64,000 nucleotides of DNA from NCBI GenBank assembly GCA_002298995.1, contig DBMO01000054.1:846-64845 (forward strand), in the 5' to 3' direction. The notes under the pieces were generated by a model that had not been told where the DNA came from, ran no database searches, and saw nothing but the letters and a program-made list of their open reading frames with translations. Source of the stretch: Desulfarculales bacterium UBA696. GTDB taxonomy: Bacteria; Desulfobacterota; Syntrophobacteria; Syntrophobacterales; Syntrophobacteraceae. Positions 26,236 through 34,862 of the stretch are shown in pieces. How positions within the stretch are numbered: the stretch's first letter is position 1; each line of letters begins with the position of its first letter. The translations under genes and the position numbers were made by a program.

Positions 26236-28761
26236 ATGTCATCCCGCCCCCTTTTATGCCTCACCATGTCCTTTATGCTGGGGATTGCGTCTCAGCGCCT
26301 TCTTGAGGGGATGGTCAGCCTGCAGCCCGAGTATCTTGCCCTCGCTTCCGTGATCCTGATTGCCGCCTACGCCATCCTCCGTCCGTCTTCTTCTCTCCAT
26401 GCTCCATCTGCAATCCGCCCACTTTCTCCCCTCTTCCATATACTGTCATGCGTCCTCCTGTTTTTCGTGCTCGGAATGTGGTCTGCTTTGCAGGCAGCAC
26501 CCGAACTCCCCAGGCCGGAGAGAATCGCGCAGTTTATCGACCGTCCCATGACTGTCTACCTTACCGAAGTCTCGTCGCCTCCCGAATATTACCCGGACAA
26601 GGTGAGAATTCCTCTTCGCCTGATTTCCGCATTGGCCGACGGCAGGGAGTTTCCCCTTGACGTCGGCGCTCTTTTGACTGTTGCCGGGAAAAGCGGGGTT
26701 CGCCCATCTTTCCATGCGCCGGGGGATCGCATGATTATTCGAATGACCCTGAAACCATTCCGGAATTTCGGAAACCCGAGTTCATTCGACTACGCCCGGT
26801 ACCAGGCCGAAAAAGGTTTCCATGCCTCGGCCTTTCTAAAAGATGAGGCCTTTATCGCGGCGGTTGTCCCTGAAAGCGCTTTTCACCCGGAATCCATCGC
26901 AAAACGCGCATGGGGCGGAATAGACCTTTTCCGCCAAAGGGCCCTCTTCTGGCTAAGAGACTCGCTTGGAGAGGAGTCAGCGGCGTTTTATGCCGCGCTG
27001 CTGCTCGGATACCAAAATTTCCTCGACCGGCCCTGGCAGGACCATATTCAAAGAACCGGCCTCAATCACCTTCTAACCGTTTCCGGCTTGCACCTCGGGC
27101 TTGTGAGCCTGATTGTTTTCAAACTGGTCCGCTTGCTGGTGCGAAACACTTGCCCGGCCATTCTCGGCCGGATAAGCGACAGCCGAATCGCAATCTGGCC
27201 GGCTCTCGCCTGTGCGGTTATATACGCGTTTCTGGCCGGCTTCGGCGTGCCTCCCATCTGGAGGTCTGTCCTCATGCTCGCGCTATGCTTCGGCGCCTCG
27301 TTCTGGTACCGCTCCACAGACTCGCTTACCGTGCTCGCCCTCTCGGCACTTGTTATCCTTTTTTTCGACCCGAATAGCTTGTGGCAGATTTCATTTCAAC
27401 TCACTTTTGCCTGTGTAGCGGCAATTATTCTGATCTACCCACGGCTTCGCGGCATGGGGATTTCCCGACACATTCCCTGGCCTATTGCTCGAACAATTGC
27501 ATCCCAGTGCCAGGATGCGTTCCTGGCTTCCATCGCCGTAGCCATCCTTGTGCTTCCGCTAACGGTTTTTTACTTCAACGGCTTTTCACTTGCCGGGTTC
27601 GCTGCAAATATAATCCTTGTGCCATACGTGGGATTCATTATCCTGCCGTGCGGCCTAATCAGCCTCGCGGTCTTCTCGGTCAGCGAGGGCCTTGCCTTTC
27701 CGCTGGTAAAGGCTGCCGAACTGCTTTTGGGTTTCTGCCTGCACCTGATAAAATGGTTTTCCGGCTTCTCCTGGAGTTATTTCTGGACCGGCAGCATCTC
27801 TATTTTGCAGCTCTTTGAGGTATACGCAGCGATAGGGATCTTGCTCGTGCCGTTATCGCGAAAAACGAGGATCACCGCATTAGCCGCGATAATGGCATTT
27901 TTCGGCGCAAACGCGGCTCTTGATACGGCACGGGGAACTGTTTCGGGACCTACGCTCCGGGCTGACATTATCGATGTCGGGCAAGGCACATCGACCATGG
28001 TCAGGTTTCCCACGGGAGAGGCATTGCTGATTGACGGGGGTGGATTCAGGGACGACTCCCATGATATCGGAAGGTTGGTTGTGGCGCCTTTCCTCTGGAA
28101 TCAGGGTATTCGAAAGCTCGATCACGTCGTACTCTCCCACGACCACCCGGACCACCGCAACGGCCTCCGGTTCATTCTCGCAAACTTCGATACGGGCTGT
28201 TTCTGGACAAGCAGAATTTCGGAGAGGACCGCTAAGCTGGAGACCGGCGGCTCAGCTCTCGAAGAGATCGCATCGCGGCGTGGAATTAAAGTCCGCTCCT
28301 TCCCGGATATTTTAAATGAGGTGCGGATAGGAGAGGCGAGGGTAAATGTCCGCCATCCGCGGCCGGAACAGATCGAACACCCTGCCGGCGCCTCACTAAA
28401 TGATACGTCGCTGGTGATCGAGGTGGTATTCGGCGACACCTCGCTCGTGCTCCCCGGTGACATAGGGGCCGAAATTGAAAACGCTATTGCCGAAAGGTTC
28501 GAGAAAAACCGGCGGCTCCTGCTCGTCGCTCCCCACCACGGGAGCGAGTACTCGAACAGCGCTGGATTCATTGACATACTTCGGCCCTTAGCCGTGATCT
28601 TTTCCTGCGGGTATGCCAACCAGTTCGGTTTTCCGGCTCCGGGGGCGCTAAGGCGCTACGAGGAGCGCTATGTAAGGACATATCGGACAGATCTGGACGG
28701 AGCAGTCCATGCCATTTCAGACGGCAAACAGTGGACTATCTCTACTGAGGAAAAGCGCTGA
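26236..28761 (+). CDS. comEC: ComEC/Rec2-family DNA internalisation protein
   Basis: An 841-residue membrane protein with the three-part ComEC layout. After N-terminal helices comes an OB-like domain (DUF4131 region, about 90-240). Next is the competence domain with GLNHLLTVSGLHLGLVSLIVF and many helices (about 270-560). A C-terminal metallo-beta-lactamase-like domain follows (DIIDVGQGTSTMVRFPTGEALLIDGGG, LDHVVLSHDHPDHRNGL, NDTSLVIEV, LLLVAPHHGSEYSNS). ComEC forms the inner-membrane channel for single-stranded DNA during natural transformation and its C-terminal domain may degrade the non-transforming strand. All three parts appear intact, so uptake competence is possible if pili and ComEA exist elsewhere. 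Confidence 0.92.
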   Translation: MSSRPLLCLTMSFMLGIASQRLLEGMVSLQPEYLALASVILIAAYAILRPSSSLHAPSAIRPLSPLFHILSCVLLFFVLGMWSALQAAPELPRPERIAQFIDRPMTVYLTEVSSPPEYYPDKVRIPLRLISALADGREFPLDVGALLTVAGKSGVRPSFHAPGDRMIIRMTLKPFRNFGNPSSFDYARYQAEKGFHASAFLKDEAFIAAVVPESAFHPESIAKRAWGGIDLFRQRALFWLRDSLGEESAAFYAALLLGYQNFLDRPWQDHIQRTGLNHLLTVSGLHLGLVSLIVFKLVRLLVRNTCPAILGRISDSRIAIWPALACAVIYAFLAGFGVPPIWRSVLMLALCFGASFWYRSTDSLTVLALSALVILFFDPNSLWQISFQLTFACVAAIILIYPRLRGMGISRHIPWPIARTIASQCQDAFLASIAVAILVLPLTVFYFNGFSLAGFAANIILVPYVGFIILPCGLISLAVFSVSEGLAFPLVKAAELLLGFCLHLIKWFSGFSWSYFWTGSISILQLFEVYAAIGILLVPLSRKTRITALAAIMAFFGANAALDTARGTVSGPTLRADIIDVGQGTSTMVRFPTGEALLIDGGGFRDDSHDIGRLVVAPFLWNQGIRKLDHVVLSHDHPDHRNGLRFILANFDTGCFWTSRISERTAKLETGGSALEEIASRRGIKVRSFPDILNEVRIGEARVNVRHPRPEQIEHPAGASLNDTSLVIEVVFGDTSLVLPGDIGAEIENAIAERFEKNRRLLLVAPHHGSEYSNSAGFIDILRPLAVIFSCGYANQFGFPAPGALRRYEERYVRTYRTDLDGAVHAISDGKQWTISTEEKR

Positions 28762-28818
28762 CGGCAGGCTGGAAACCAGACCCACCTTCCCGGCCATAAT
28801 CAGAGAGGCGGCAAGAAG

Positions 28819-29631
28819 ATGCGGACCTATTTTTTCGGTGATATCCACGGGAATCTTCCGGCCCTTGAAGCCTGCTTGAAACACCTGGACAGTTTGAGGC
28901 CCGATGCGGCTTATTGTCTTGGCGACATCGCGGGATGGCTCCCTTTCGGGGACAAAGCATACGCCAGGTTAAGCCGGGAGGGGTTTCCCACGGTTGCCGG
29001 AAATCACGATTTGCTTATAGCGGGGGCAATTATCGACCATCCGGGCCAGTTGGACAGAATGCAAGCCACGGCCTATAACGCCGCACTTCTTTCCCAGGTC
29101 GGCGGCGCTATCGACTATTTCTTGGATTTGCCTCTTGCAATCGAGGAAGAGGAATTTACAGTTGTGCACCATTCGCCGTTCAGCCTGCCGAAAGAAGGCG
29201 CCGCCCCAACCATCGACAACTTCGGCTATCTCGACCGAGTAGCCATGGCCAAATCTATTCCATACTGGCGGAAATATGGAAAGCGGCTGATCGTGAGCGG
29301 CCATGACCATTTTCCAGCGGTATTCGAATTGCCTGAAGGTGGCGAGATCAGGTCACACCACCTGAAAAAGGGCGAGATGTCGCTAGCTATCCAAATAAAC
29401 CCGAGTTCGCGCTACTGGGTGAAGGCCGGAAGCGTTGGCGGCCCCTACCGCGATGGCGTTCCGGCGGCTAATTCGGTCCTCTACGATTCTTCGCGGAAAA
29501 CCGTAACGCTTTTCAGAATTCCATTCGACGCGAGAAATCTTCTCGCGGAACTTTCCTCGCACCGTTTCTTTCGCAACCTGCCCACAATCAAGAAGTACAT
29601 CGAGACTCTCAGGACCAGTGCGGCCGCGTGA
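28819..29631 (+). CDS. Metallophosphoesterase (calcineurin-like, YfcE/PP-type)
   Basis: A 270-residue phosphoesterase. Metal-binding motifs are FFGDIHGNLPALEACL (D-x-H), CLGDIAGWLPFG (GD), VAGNHDLLIAG (GNHD), VVHHSP and the late RLIVSGHDHFPAVF (GHxH-like). The order matches diadenosine tetraphosphatase/YfcE-like and serine/threonine phosphatase-like members that hydrolyse phosphodiesters or nucleotides. Substrate unknown. Its last 23 bases overlap the end of the convergent galE gene. It follows comEC by 57 bases and may be on the same transcript. Confidence 0.85.
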   Translation: MRTYFFGDIHGNLPALEACLKHLDSLRPDAAYCLGDIAGWLPFGDKAYARLSREGFPTVAGNHDLLIAGAIIDHPGQLDRMQATAYNAALLSQVGGAIDYFLDLPLAIEEEEFTVVHHSPFSLPKEGAAPTIDNFGYLDRVAMAKSIPYWRKYGKRLIVSGHDHFPAVFELPEGGEIRSHHLKKGEMSLAIQINPSSRYWVKAGSVGGPYRDGVPAANSVLYDSSRKTVTLFRIPFDARNLLAELSSHRFFRNLPTIKKYIETLRTSAAA

Positions 29632-30571
29632 CGGCGGCTATTTCCCGCACCGCCTGGTTAACTGTCTTGAATTCGTGTGGAAACCAGGTTTTTAGAAAAG
29701 AATTGTCGGCAACGAGTTCCGGCGGATCGCCCGCGCGAATCGGCATCTCCCTGGCATTTACGCTGACTCCCAACTCCGATTCGACTATGCCAAGCAGTTC
29801 GCGTACAGATACTCCCCGCCCCCTGCCAACGTTTGATATCAACCTCTCCTGTGATGCAAGCATGTCTATAGCCGCGATGTGGGCCGCCGCAAGGTCCATT
29901 ACGTGTACATAGTCCCGTACCGCGGTGCCGTCAGGGGTTGGATGAGTGGTCCCGAAAAGAGAAAATTCACCCCCCGAAAACGCAGCCTTTATCAGGTTGG
30001 GTAAAACGTGCGTCTCAGGCTCGTGTTTTTCGAAGATTTCCCCTTCAGGGTCGTTCCCGATCACGTTGAAGTATCGAAGCATCGCGTGGCGGATTCCCGC
30101 AACGGGCGCAATCGCCGAAATCACATGCTCGCACAGCAGCTTTGAAAGTCCGTAAGGGTTGGTCGGCTTTTGCTGGTGATTCTCGCCGATAAGTGGTGAT
30201 AAGGCATTTCCGTAAGTTGCGCATGAGCTCGAAAAGACCAACATTTTGGTCCCGGCGCGCTTCATGGCCTTCAACAGCGAAATTGTCCCGCCGACGTTAT
30301 TATCCATGTAAAGCTCAGGGAGCCGCGTGGACTCTTCCACGTAAGCCTTGGCGGCAAAGTGGATAACAGCGTCTATATCGAAGCCGGTAAGCGCACGAAA
30401 AAGGGCCTCTTCATCGCGTATGTCGCCAAAGGCGAAGGGTCCGAACTTGACCCATTCGGCCCAGCCGTTTGACAGGTTGTCGAAAGCCACCGGATCATGC
30501 CCGGTTTTTTTGAGAAGCTTCGAGGTATGCGAGCCGATATAGCCTGCCCCGCCTGTAACAAGAATTCTCAA
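29609..30571 (-). CDS. galE: UDP-glucose 4-epimerase
   Basis: A 320-residue short-chain dehydrogenase/reductase of the extended class. It opens with ILVTGGAGYIGSHTSKLLKK for NAD binding and has FDNLSNGWAEWVKFG and VIHFAAKAYVEES. The catalytic serine region is FSSSCATYG and the YGLSK pair follows, then LRYFNVIGNDPEG and DYVHVMDLAAAH. GalE interconverts UDP-glucose and UDP-galactose, supplying galactose for envelope polysaccharide. The start is TTG 30571, set by a strong AAGGAGG site 5 bases upstream; ORF extension to 30643 would add 24 unconserved residues. glgA lies in the wider region, but there is no operon link. Confidence 0.93.
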   Translation of the reverse strand: MRILVTGGAGYIGSHTSKLLKKTGHDPVAFDNLSNGWAEWVKFGPFAFGDIRDEEALFRALTGFDIDAVIHFAAKAYVEESTRLPELYMDNNVGGTISLLKAMKRAGTKMLVFSSSCATYGNALSPLIGENHQQKPTNPYGLSKLLCEHVISAIAPVAGIRHAMLRYFNVIGNDPEGEIFEKHEPETHVLPNLIKAAFSGGEFSLFGTTHPTPDGTAVRDYVHVMDLAAAHIAAIDMLASQERLISNVGRGRGVSVRELLGIVESELGVSVNAREMPIRAGDPPELVADNSFLKTWFPHEFKTVNQAVREIAAVTRPHWS

Positions 30572-30954
30572 GGGACCTCCTTTTTGTTCGCGGTCTGGCC
30601 CAATCCAGGTCCGGGCCGCACATTTCATTTCATTGCCGCACATCCGGCGTCGTGCTAAAGTAGTGCCGGCCTTGTGATTAAAGTCTTACAAAAACCAATT
30701 CGCGCCCATGGAAATGCTACAATGAAAGCTCGTGTCACGCGCTTGTGGCAACATTTTCACGGGTCGTATTTATACATTATTTCTTCTGTTTTGGCAGAAA
30801 TAAAGCCTTGCGTCAGCTCTCAAGAAAAGCGAGTCGAATGCGGGGGCTTTGGCTCCTCGATGTTTAGTTTTTAATTGCGCAACGTGCAAAATCACGTCAT
30901 CGGTGGGCCTGGTGAAACTCTAGAGGCCCGTTCGAATAATGAAGAGAACCTTCC
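30572..30954. other. Divergent intergenic region, possible promoters only
   Basis: The 383-base gap separates reverse galE from the forward DUF3786 gene. An extended -10-like TGCTACAAT lies at 30715-30723 without a good -35. No gene, hairpin terminator or riboswitch was recognised. The galE Shine-Dalgarno occupies 30574-30583. Confidence 0.45.
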
Positions 30955-31848
30955 ATGAACGATTCAGCACAATTTACATCGATATACACCCTGGCCAATC
31001 GTTTCGAGGCCGATCTGCTAATGGATGCCTTGAGGCAGGAGGGTATCCCGGCGCTTTTGCGGGGTTTTGAAGAAACACCCTACACAGGCTTGTTCGTCCC
31101 GCAAAAAGGATGGGGGCGCATCATGGTCCCCTGTGAAATGGAAGACATGGCCCGAGAGATCGTCGAAGCTTTCGTCGAGGACGTTCGGAGCACCGATGCG
31201 CCCTATACGAAATCATCTGAAATCGACCCCGTGCTCTGGGAGAGACTTAGAGAGGCCGACCCCGCCGAAATTGCGGGGAATTCGGGCGTCGAATATGACG
31301 ACCAGGAAGAGGTCTATATAATCCCCTTCTTCAATACTGCCATAGTGTGCTGGCCCGAATCGGAGAAGATGGAAATAATCGGGGAATTCTCCAAGTTTTC
31401 ACGGGATTTTCAGCTCCATCTTTTCGTGCTCCACTACCTGCTCGAATCACAGGAGAGGCCGCTTTCCAAAAAGTGGGTAACAGAGAAGGACCTCCCTTCA
31501 GGCGCTCTTTTTTTCAGCGGACCTCATGCACTGCCCCTCGAGCCTTTCGCCAAATTATTCGACACCGATCCAGAACTCCTTCACGCCTGCGCGCAGAAAA
31601 TGGGCGGTGAAAAAGTGAACCTTGGCGACATCTCATATGAGTTCTCAATTCTTCCTCGGGTCCCGCTACTAATTATTTTCTGGCTGGGAGACGAAGAGTT
31701 CAGACCGACTTTCCACCTGCTTTTCGACGATACTATAAGCCTGCACCTTCCGGTACTGGACCAGGTATTTGCGCTTGCCAACACTTTTACCCGAATTCTA
31801 ATGTACTCGGCGAAATCTCTCAAAGAAGGCGGTCAGGATGAGCAATAG
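30955..31848 (+). CDS. DUF2007-DUF3786 fusion protein, unknown function
   Basis: A 297-residue soluble protein of two parts. Residues 1-75 (FTSIYTLANRFEADLLMDAL ... GWGRIMVPCEMEDMAREIVEAF) look like a DUF2007 domain, a small putative signal-transducing module. Residues 100-290 fit DUF3786, recognised by YIIPFFNTAIVCWPE, PLSKKWVTEKDLPSGALFF and LPRVPLLIIFWLGDEEFRP, ending in a hydrophobic LPVLDQVFALANTF. DUF3786 proteins occur in anaerobes, often near corrinoid or C1 genes, but no activity is established. The stop overlaps the start of the BtuF-like gene by 11 bases, suggesting the two products act together. Confidence 0.75.
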   Translation: MNDSAQFTSIYTLANRFEADLLMDALRQEGIPALLRGFEETPYTGLFVPQKGWGRIMVPCEMEDMAREIVEAFVEDVRSTDAPYTKSSEIDPVLWERLREADPAEIAGNSGVEYDDQEEVYIIPFFNTAIVCWPESEKMEIIGEFSKFSRDFQLHLFVLHYLLESQERPLSKKWVTEKDLPSGALFFSGPHALPLEPFAKLFDTDPELLHACAQKMGGEKVNLGDISYEFSILPRVPLLIIFWLGDEEFRPTFHLLFDDTISLHLPVLDQVFALANTFTRILMYSAKSLKEGGQDEQ

Positions 31849-32605
31849 CCCCAGGCTGATCTCCCTTGCCCCTACTCAGACAGAGATCGTTGCGGCGCTC
31901 GGCATGACCGAAAATCTTATTGGCGTGACCGAAGACTGCAATTTTCCCGATCAAGTAAGAAAGATCGCCAGGTTCGGTTCGTGGTACTCTCCCGATATAG
32001 GTGCAGTCCTTAAAGCCCGCCCGGACCTGGTGCTGACTTTCGGGTCCCACCATGATGAGATTGCCTCGATGCTGGCTGAAGAAGGCCTCAGGGTCTATCA
32101 CAGCGAACCGCCGACGGTAGCCGCCTCGCTGGAAAGCATGGCCGAGATCGCCGCTTTGCTTGGCTGCGAAAAAAGATGGGCGGAGCTTTCCGCATCTATT
32201 GAACGCAGGCTTTTACAAGTATGTGATGCGCTTGGGAATAAGTCGCGCCGCCGCCCTTCCGTCTTCCGCATAATGAACTGGGAACCGCTGATTACCCCCG
32301 GACCGGGCGCTTTCCAGCATGACGTCATCCAGTTCTCCGGGGGAAGAAATGTGGCTGGAGACGGCCAAGCCCCCTATTTTGTCTGCGACCCCGAGCAGAT
32401 CCGGTCCCGGGACCCTGAAATTATTTTCTTCTGTGAACCCCAGATAAAAAACCTCCTTGAAGCCGACCCTGAATGGAAGAAGGTTAGCGCGGTTCGGTCC
32501 GGCCGTATCTTAATCTTCGACTGCGGCTTGACCTGCCGCTCGGGACCAAGAATTGTGGACATGGCGGAAAAACTGAGTGAGGCCGTACTGGACCTAACGG
32601 CGTGA
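31838..32605 (+). CDS. BtuF/FecB-like periplasmic-binding-fold protein without a signal peptide
   Basis: A 255-residue protein with the class III solute-binding fold of cobalamin and siderophore binders. It has PRLISLAPTQTEIVAALGM, LIGVTEDCNFPDQVRK and KARPDLVLTFGS, then MAEIAALLG, FSGGRNVAGD and PEIIFFCEP. Homologues with this fold normally carry an export signal and sit beside an ABC permease. Here the protein begins directly with the fold (MSNSPRLISLAP) and has no permease neighbour, so it is predicted cytosolic. A corrinoid or metal-chelate binding role inside the cell is inference. It is translationally coupled to the DUF3786 gene. Confidence 0.82.
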   Translation: MSNSPRLISLAPTQTEIVAALGMTENLIGVTEDCNFPDQVRKIARFGSWYSPDIGAVLKARPDLVLTFGSHHDEIASMLAEEGLRVYHSEPPTVAASLESMAEIAALLGCEKRWAELSASIERRLLQVCDALGNKSRRRPSVFRIMNWEPLITPGPGAFQHDVIQFSGGRNVAGDGQAPYFVCDPEQIRSRDPEIIFFCEPQIKNLLEADPEWKKVSAVRSGRILIFDCGLTCRSGPRIVDMAEKLSEAVLDLTA

Positions 32606-32677
32606 GACACGGTTTTCGCGGCTCGGGAATAACGTTCACATAAATCGAACAGAAAATTGCCAAAGGTAAAAATTCAG

Positions 32678-32929
32678 ATGAACATGGACCGTGCGATTTT
32701 CGAACTGAATGCAAGCGTTGAGGCAACTTCCCTCTACATACTGATTTGCGCCCTGATGGACCTGGGCGCTCCCCCTACCATCGAAGAAGCGCTCCTCAAG
32801 TGGAACGGCACCGAAAAGAGTCTAATCTCCGCCGCCGAAGAACTGGTTAAAAGATGCGTCCTCAATTGCCCCATCCCCGTGCCGAGACACGTGCACCTGC
32901 ACCCCACAACTCGGGACAGGTGGTGCTGA
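32678..32929 (+). CDS. Small uncharacterised protein
   Basis: An 83-residue predicted protein, unrecognised. It starts MNMDRAIFELNASVEATSLY and has a regular helical pattern (LICALMDLGAPPTIEEALLK, SLISAAEELVKRC), then a His/Pro-rich end (PVPRHVHLHPTTRDRW). ATG 32678 follows an AAAGG stretch; a TTG at 32657 would extend it by seven residues. It lies 72 bases after the BtuF-like gene on the same strand. The sequence looks protein-like rather than random, but a small ORF of this size could be spurious. Confidence 0.5.
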   Translation: MNMDRAIFELNASVEATSLYILICALMDLGAPPTIEEALLKWNGTEKSLISAAEELVKRCVLNCPIPVPRHVHLHPTTRDRWC

Positions 32930-33083
32930 CGGGACCTGGCGGCATGGTACCGTGGGTGGGGTTGAGCGCTAAATCCCGGGGGACTCACTTTCCGGCGGGC
33001 AGTCAAGCGAAACCCAACAAGGGGTGCTCCTAATGAAATACCGCGGGTAATAAGATCGGTATGTGGTTATCCACATGGGTTGT

Positions 33084-33782
33084 CTACCCCTTCCAAATAT
33101 CTTCTGCTTCAAAATCCGATAGGGAGGCGTCTCCACGCTCGATGAAGAGTTTTTTGGATTTGGCGAAAAATTCCTTCCCGTAGGTTTTTTTCCAAGCATC
33201 CAATATGTGTACAACCGGTATGTCGGCATAGGTTCCAAGATCTTCCACATACTCCATGAATTTTCTATTCTCGGCATTGTAGGGCTGGAAAAGGGAATCG
33301 TTTCGACCGTCAAATTCAAGCGCAGGGACGCCGTGCCTGGCGCAAAGCTCGCCGTTGAATGCGGGAGTGCATTTGACCCATTTGCCTTCCAGGTAGAATT
33401 CGACGTATCCGTGCTAAACAAAAAGATCGCTTCCCAAAAATTCGAGTAGTTGCCTGGTTGCGAGGTGGTTTTTAACTGTTGCAAACCCCACCCTGGAAGG
33501 AATGGCGCACGCCCTGCCGAGCGCGCATAAAAGGGAGGCCTTTGGTATGCAAAAACTCCGTCCCCTTTCGATTACGTAGCTTGCTTGGTAATGTTCGGGC
33601 AGGTAAAAGGGAGAATAGGGATCGTACCGTATTCCATCGCGCGCATATAGGTAAAGTTCAACCGCTTTACTGACTGGATCGTTTGCCCCGCCCGCAATGC
33701 TTGCCGCCATATCTTTGACCAGGGGGTGGTCGCTGTCGATAATTGACGTCGGCTCAAGATACTTCCGAAAACTTTCCTCCAT
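33084..33782 (-). pseudogene. Transglutaminase-like protein interrupted by a single in-frame amber codon
   Basis: The reverse strand encodes a transglutaminase-core protein in one uninterrupted frame of 233 codons, except for TAG at 33414-33416 (codon 123). Before it are DPVSKAVELYLYARDGIRYDP and ERGRSFCIPKASLLCALGRA, the catalytic-cysteine region. Immediately after it are HGYVEFYLEGKWVKCTPAFN, the catalytic histidine strand, and the rest of the domain to the natural stop at 33084. In family members an aromatic residue is expected just before HGY, so TAC/TAT or TGG to TAG by one base is the simplest explanation. No frameshift is needed. Either a recent nonsense mutation, a sequencing error, or UAG readthrough; without more data I call it a pseudogene. 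Function of the intact family is protein or peptide amide hydrolysis or transfer. Confidence 0.75.
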
Positions 33783-33823
33783 TTTTCAATTCCTTAACGA
33801 AAACCGTCTGTAAATAGCGCGCC

Positions 33824-34651
33824 CTAGATCTGAATCTGTTCAATTATCTTTGCCAAAAGCTTCTCCAGCCGCTCTCCAGCGATGTTCGCAGTCGCGATTA
33901 CATCCTCGATGGTTGCGGCTTCGTATGCATCGGGAAGATTTACGTTGGTTATAACAGATATGCCAAGGACTTCCATACCGGCATGAATTGCGGTTATCGT
34001 TTCCATTACCATTGACATTCCCACGGCGTCGGCACCGATGGTTCTCAGAAAGCGCGATTCGGCGGCCGTCTCCAGGCTGGGTCCGGCGACGCTCACGTAC
34101 ACGCCGCGGCGGAGTTGAATGCGCTCGGCAAGAGCGGTATCTTCTGCAAGCTTTCTGAGCCGTCGGCTATATGGTTCGGCCATGTGCGGGAATCTCAGGC
34201 CCCAGGCATCGATGTTTTGCCCGATCAGGGGATTTTGACCGGTGAGATTGATATGGTCGGTTACCAGCATCAGGTCTCCAGGGTCGAAATGGGGATTTAG
34301 GCCGCCTGCAGCGTTCGAGATCATCAGGGTATTTACTCCGAGTTCTCGCAGCACCCGGATCGGAAAAGAGACCTCCGCGGGTGAGTAGCCTTCGTAGAGG
34401 TGGAACCGGCCCTGCATGGCAATTACCGGCTTACCGTGCCATGTGCCGAAGACAAGCCTGCCGTGGTGGCTTTCCACGGTGCTTACCGGGTAATTCGGGA
34501 TGGTCTCGTAGGCAAGTGAAGCCGATCTGTCGATGCCGTCAATGACGCCCCCAAGCCCGGTCCCCAGAATCAACCCGATCTTGGGCGCATCCTCGATGTA
34601 TGGCTTGATAAAAGCAGCCGATTCTTCCACCCTGCGCTTAATATCGGTCAT
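33824..34651 (-). CDS. Purine nucleoside phosphorylase (inosine/guanosine type)
   Basis: A 275-residue PNP/MTAP-family phosphorylase. Visible blocks are IGLILGTGLGGVID, YPVSTVESHHGRLVFG, VIAMQGRFHLYEGYSP and the purine-site TLMISNAAGGLNP. SVAGPSLETAAESRF and ADAVGMSMVMETITA follow, then ISVITNVNLPDA. It cleaves (deoxy)inosine and guanosine to base and ribose-1-phosphate for salvage. ATG 34651 is preceded by GGGGAGAACAG, a good binding site; an upstream in-frame ATG at 34891 would add 80 residues of poor quality that overlap the hrpA start. It is divergent from hrpA. Confidence 0.93.
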   Translation of the reverse strand: MTDIKRRVEESAAFIKPYIEDAPKIGLILGTGLGGVIDGIDRSASLAYETIPNYPVSTVESHHGRLVFGTWHGKPVIAMQGRFHLYEGYSPAEVSFPIRVLRELGVNTLMISNAAGGLNPHFDPGDLMLVTDHINLTGQNPLIGQNIDAWGLRFPHMAEPYSRRLRKLAEDTALAERIQLRRGVYVSVAGPSLETAAESRFLRTIGADAVGMSMVMETITAIHAGMEVLGISVITNVNLPDAYEAATIEDVIATANIAGERLEKLLAKIIEQIQI

Positions 34652-34773
34652 CTGTTCTCCCCTCTCGCACCTATCGCCGTAAATCCGCGTTAGGAGTATA
34701 ATCGAAATTTTCGCAAGTATTTTCCAGGCCAAATATGGAGCGATCCAACTGCCGTACGAACAGCTATCGAGAA

Positions 34774-34801
34774 TTGACATAACCCTGCTGTTTTGTAAAG
34801 A
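34774..34801 (+). promoter_or_regulatory. Predicted promoter for hrpA
   Basis: A consensus TTGACA (34774-34779) is followed after 16 bases by TAAAGA (34796-34801), about 60 bases upstream of hrpA in the divergent gap. Confidence 0.45.
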
Positions 34802-34862
34802 TCGTTTGCCGATGAGAACAAACCTGGCAATAGAAAACAAACGGAGCGTTTCATAATCAAAG

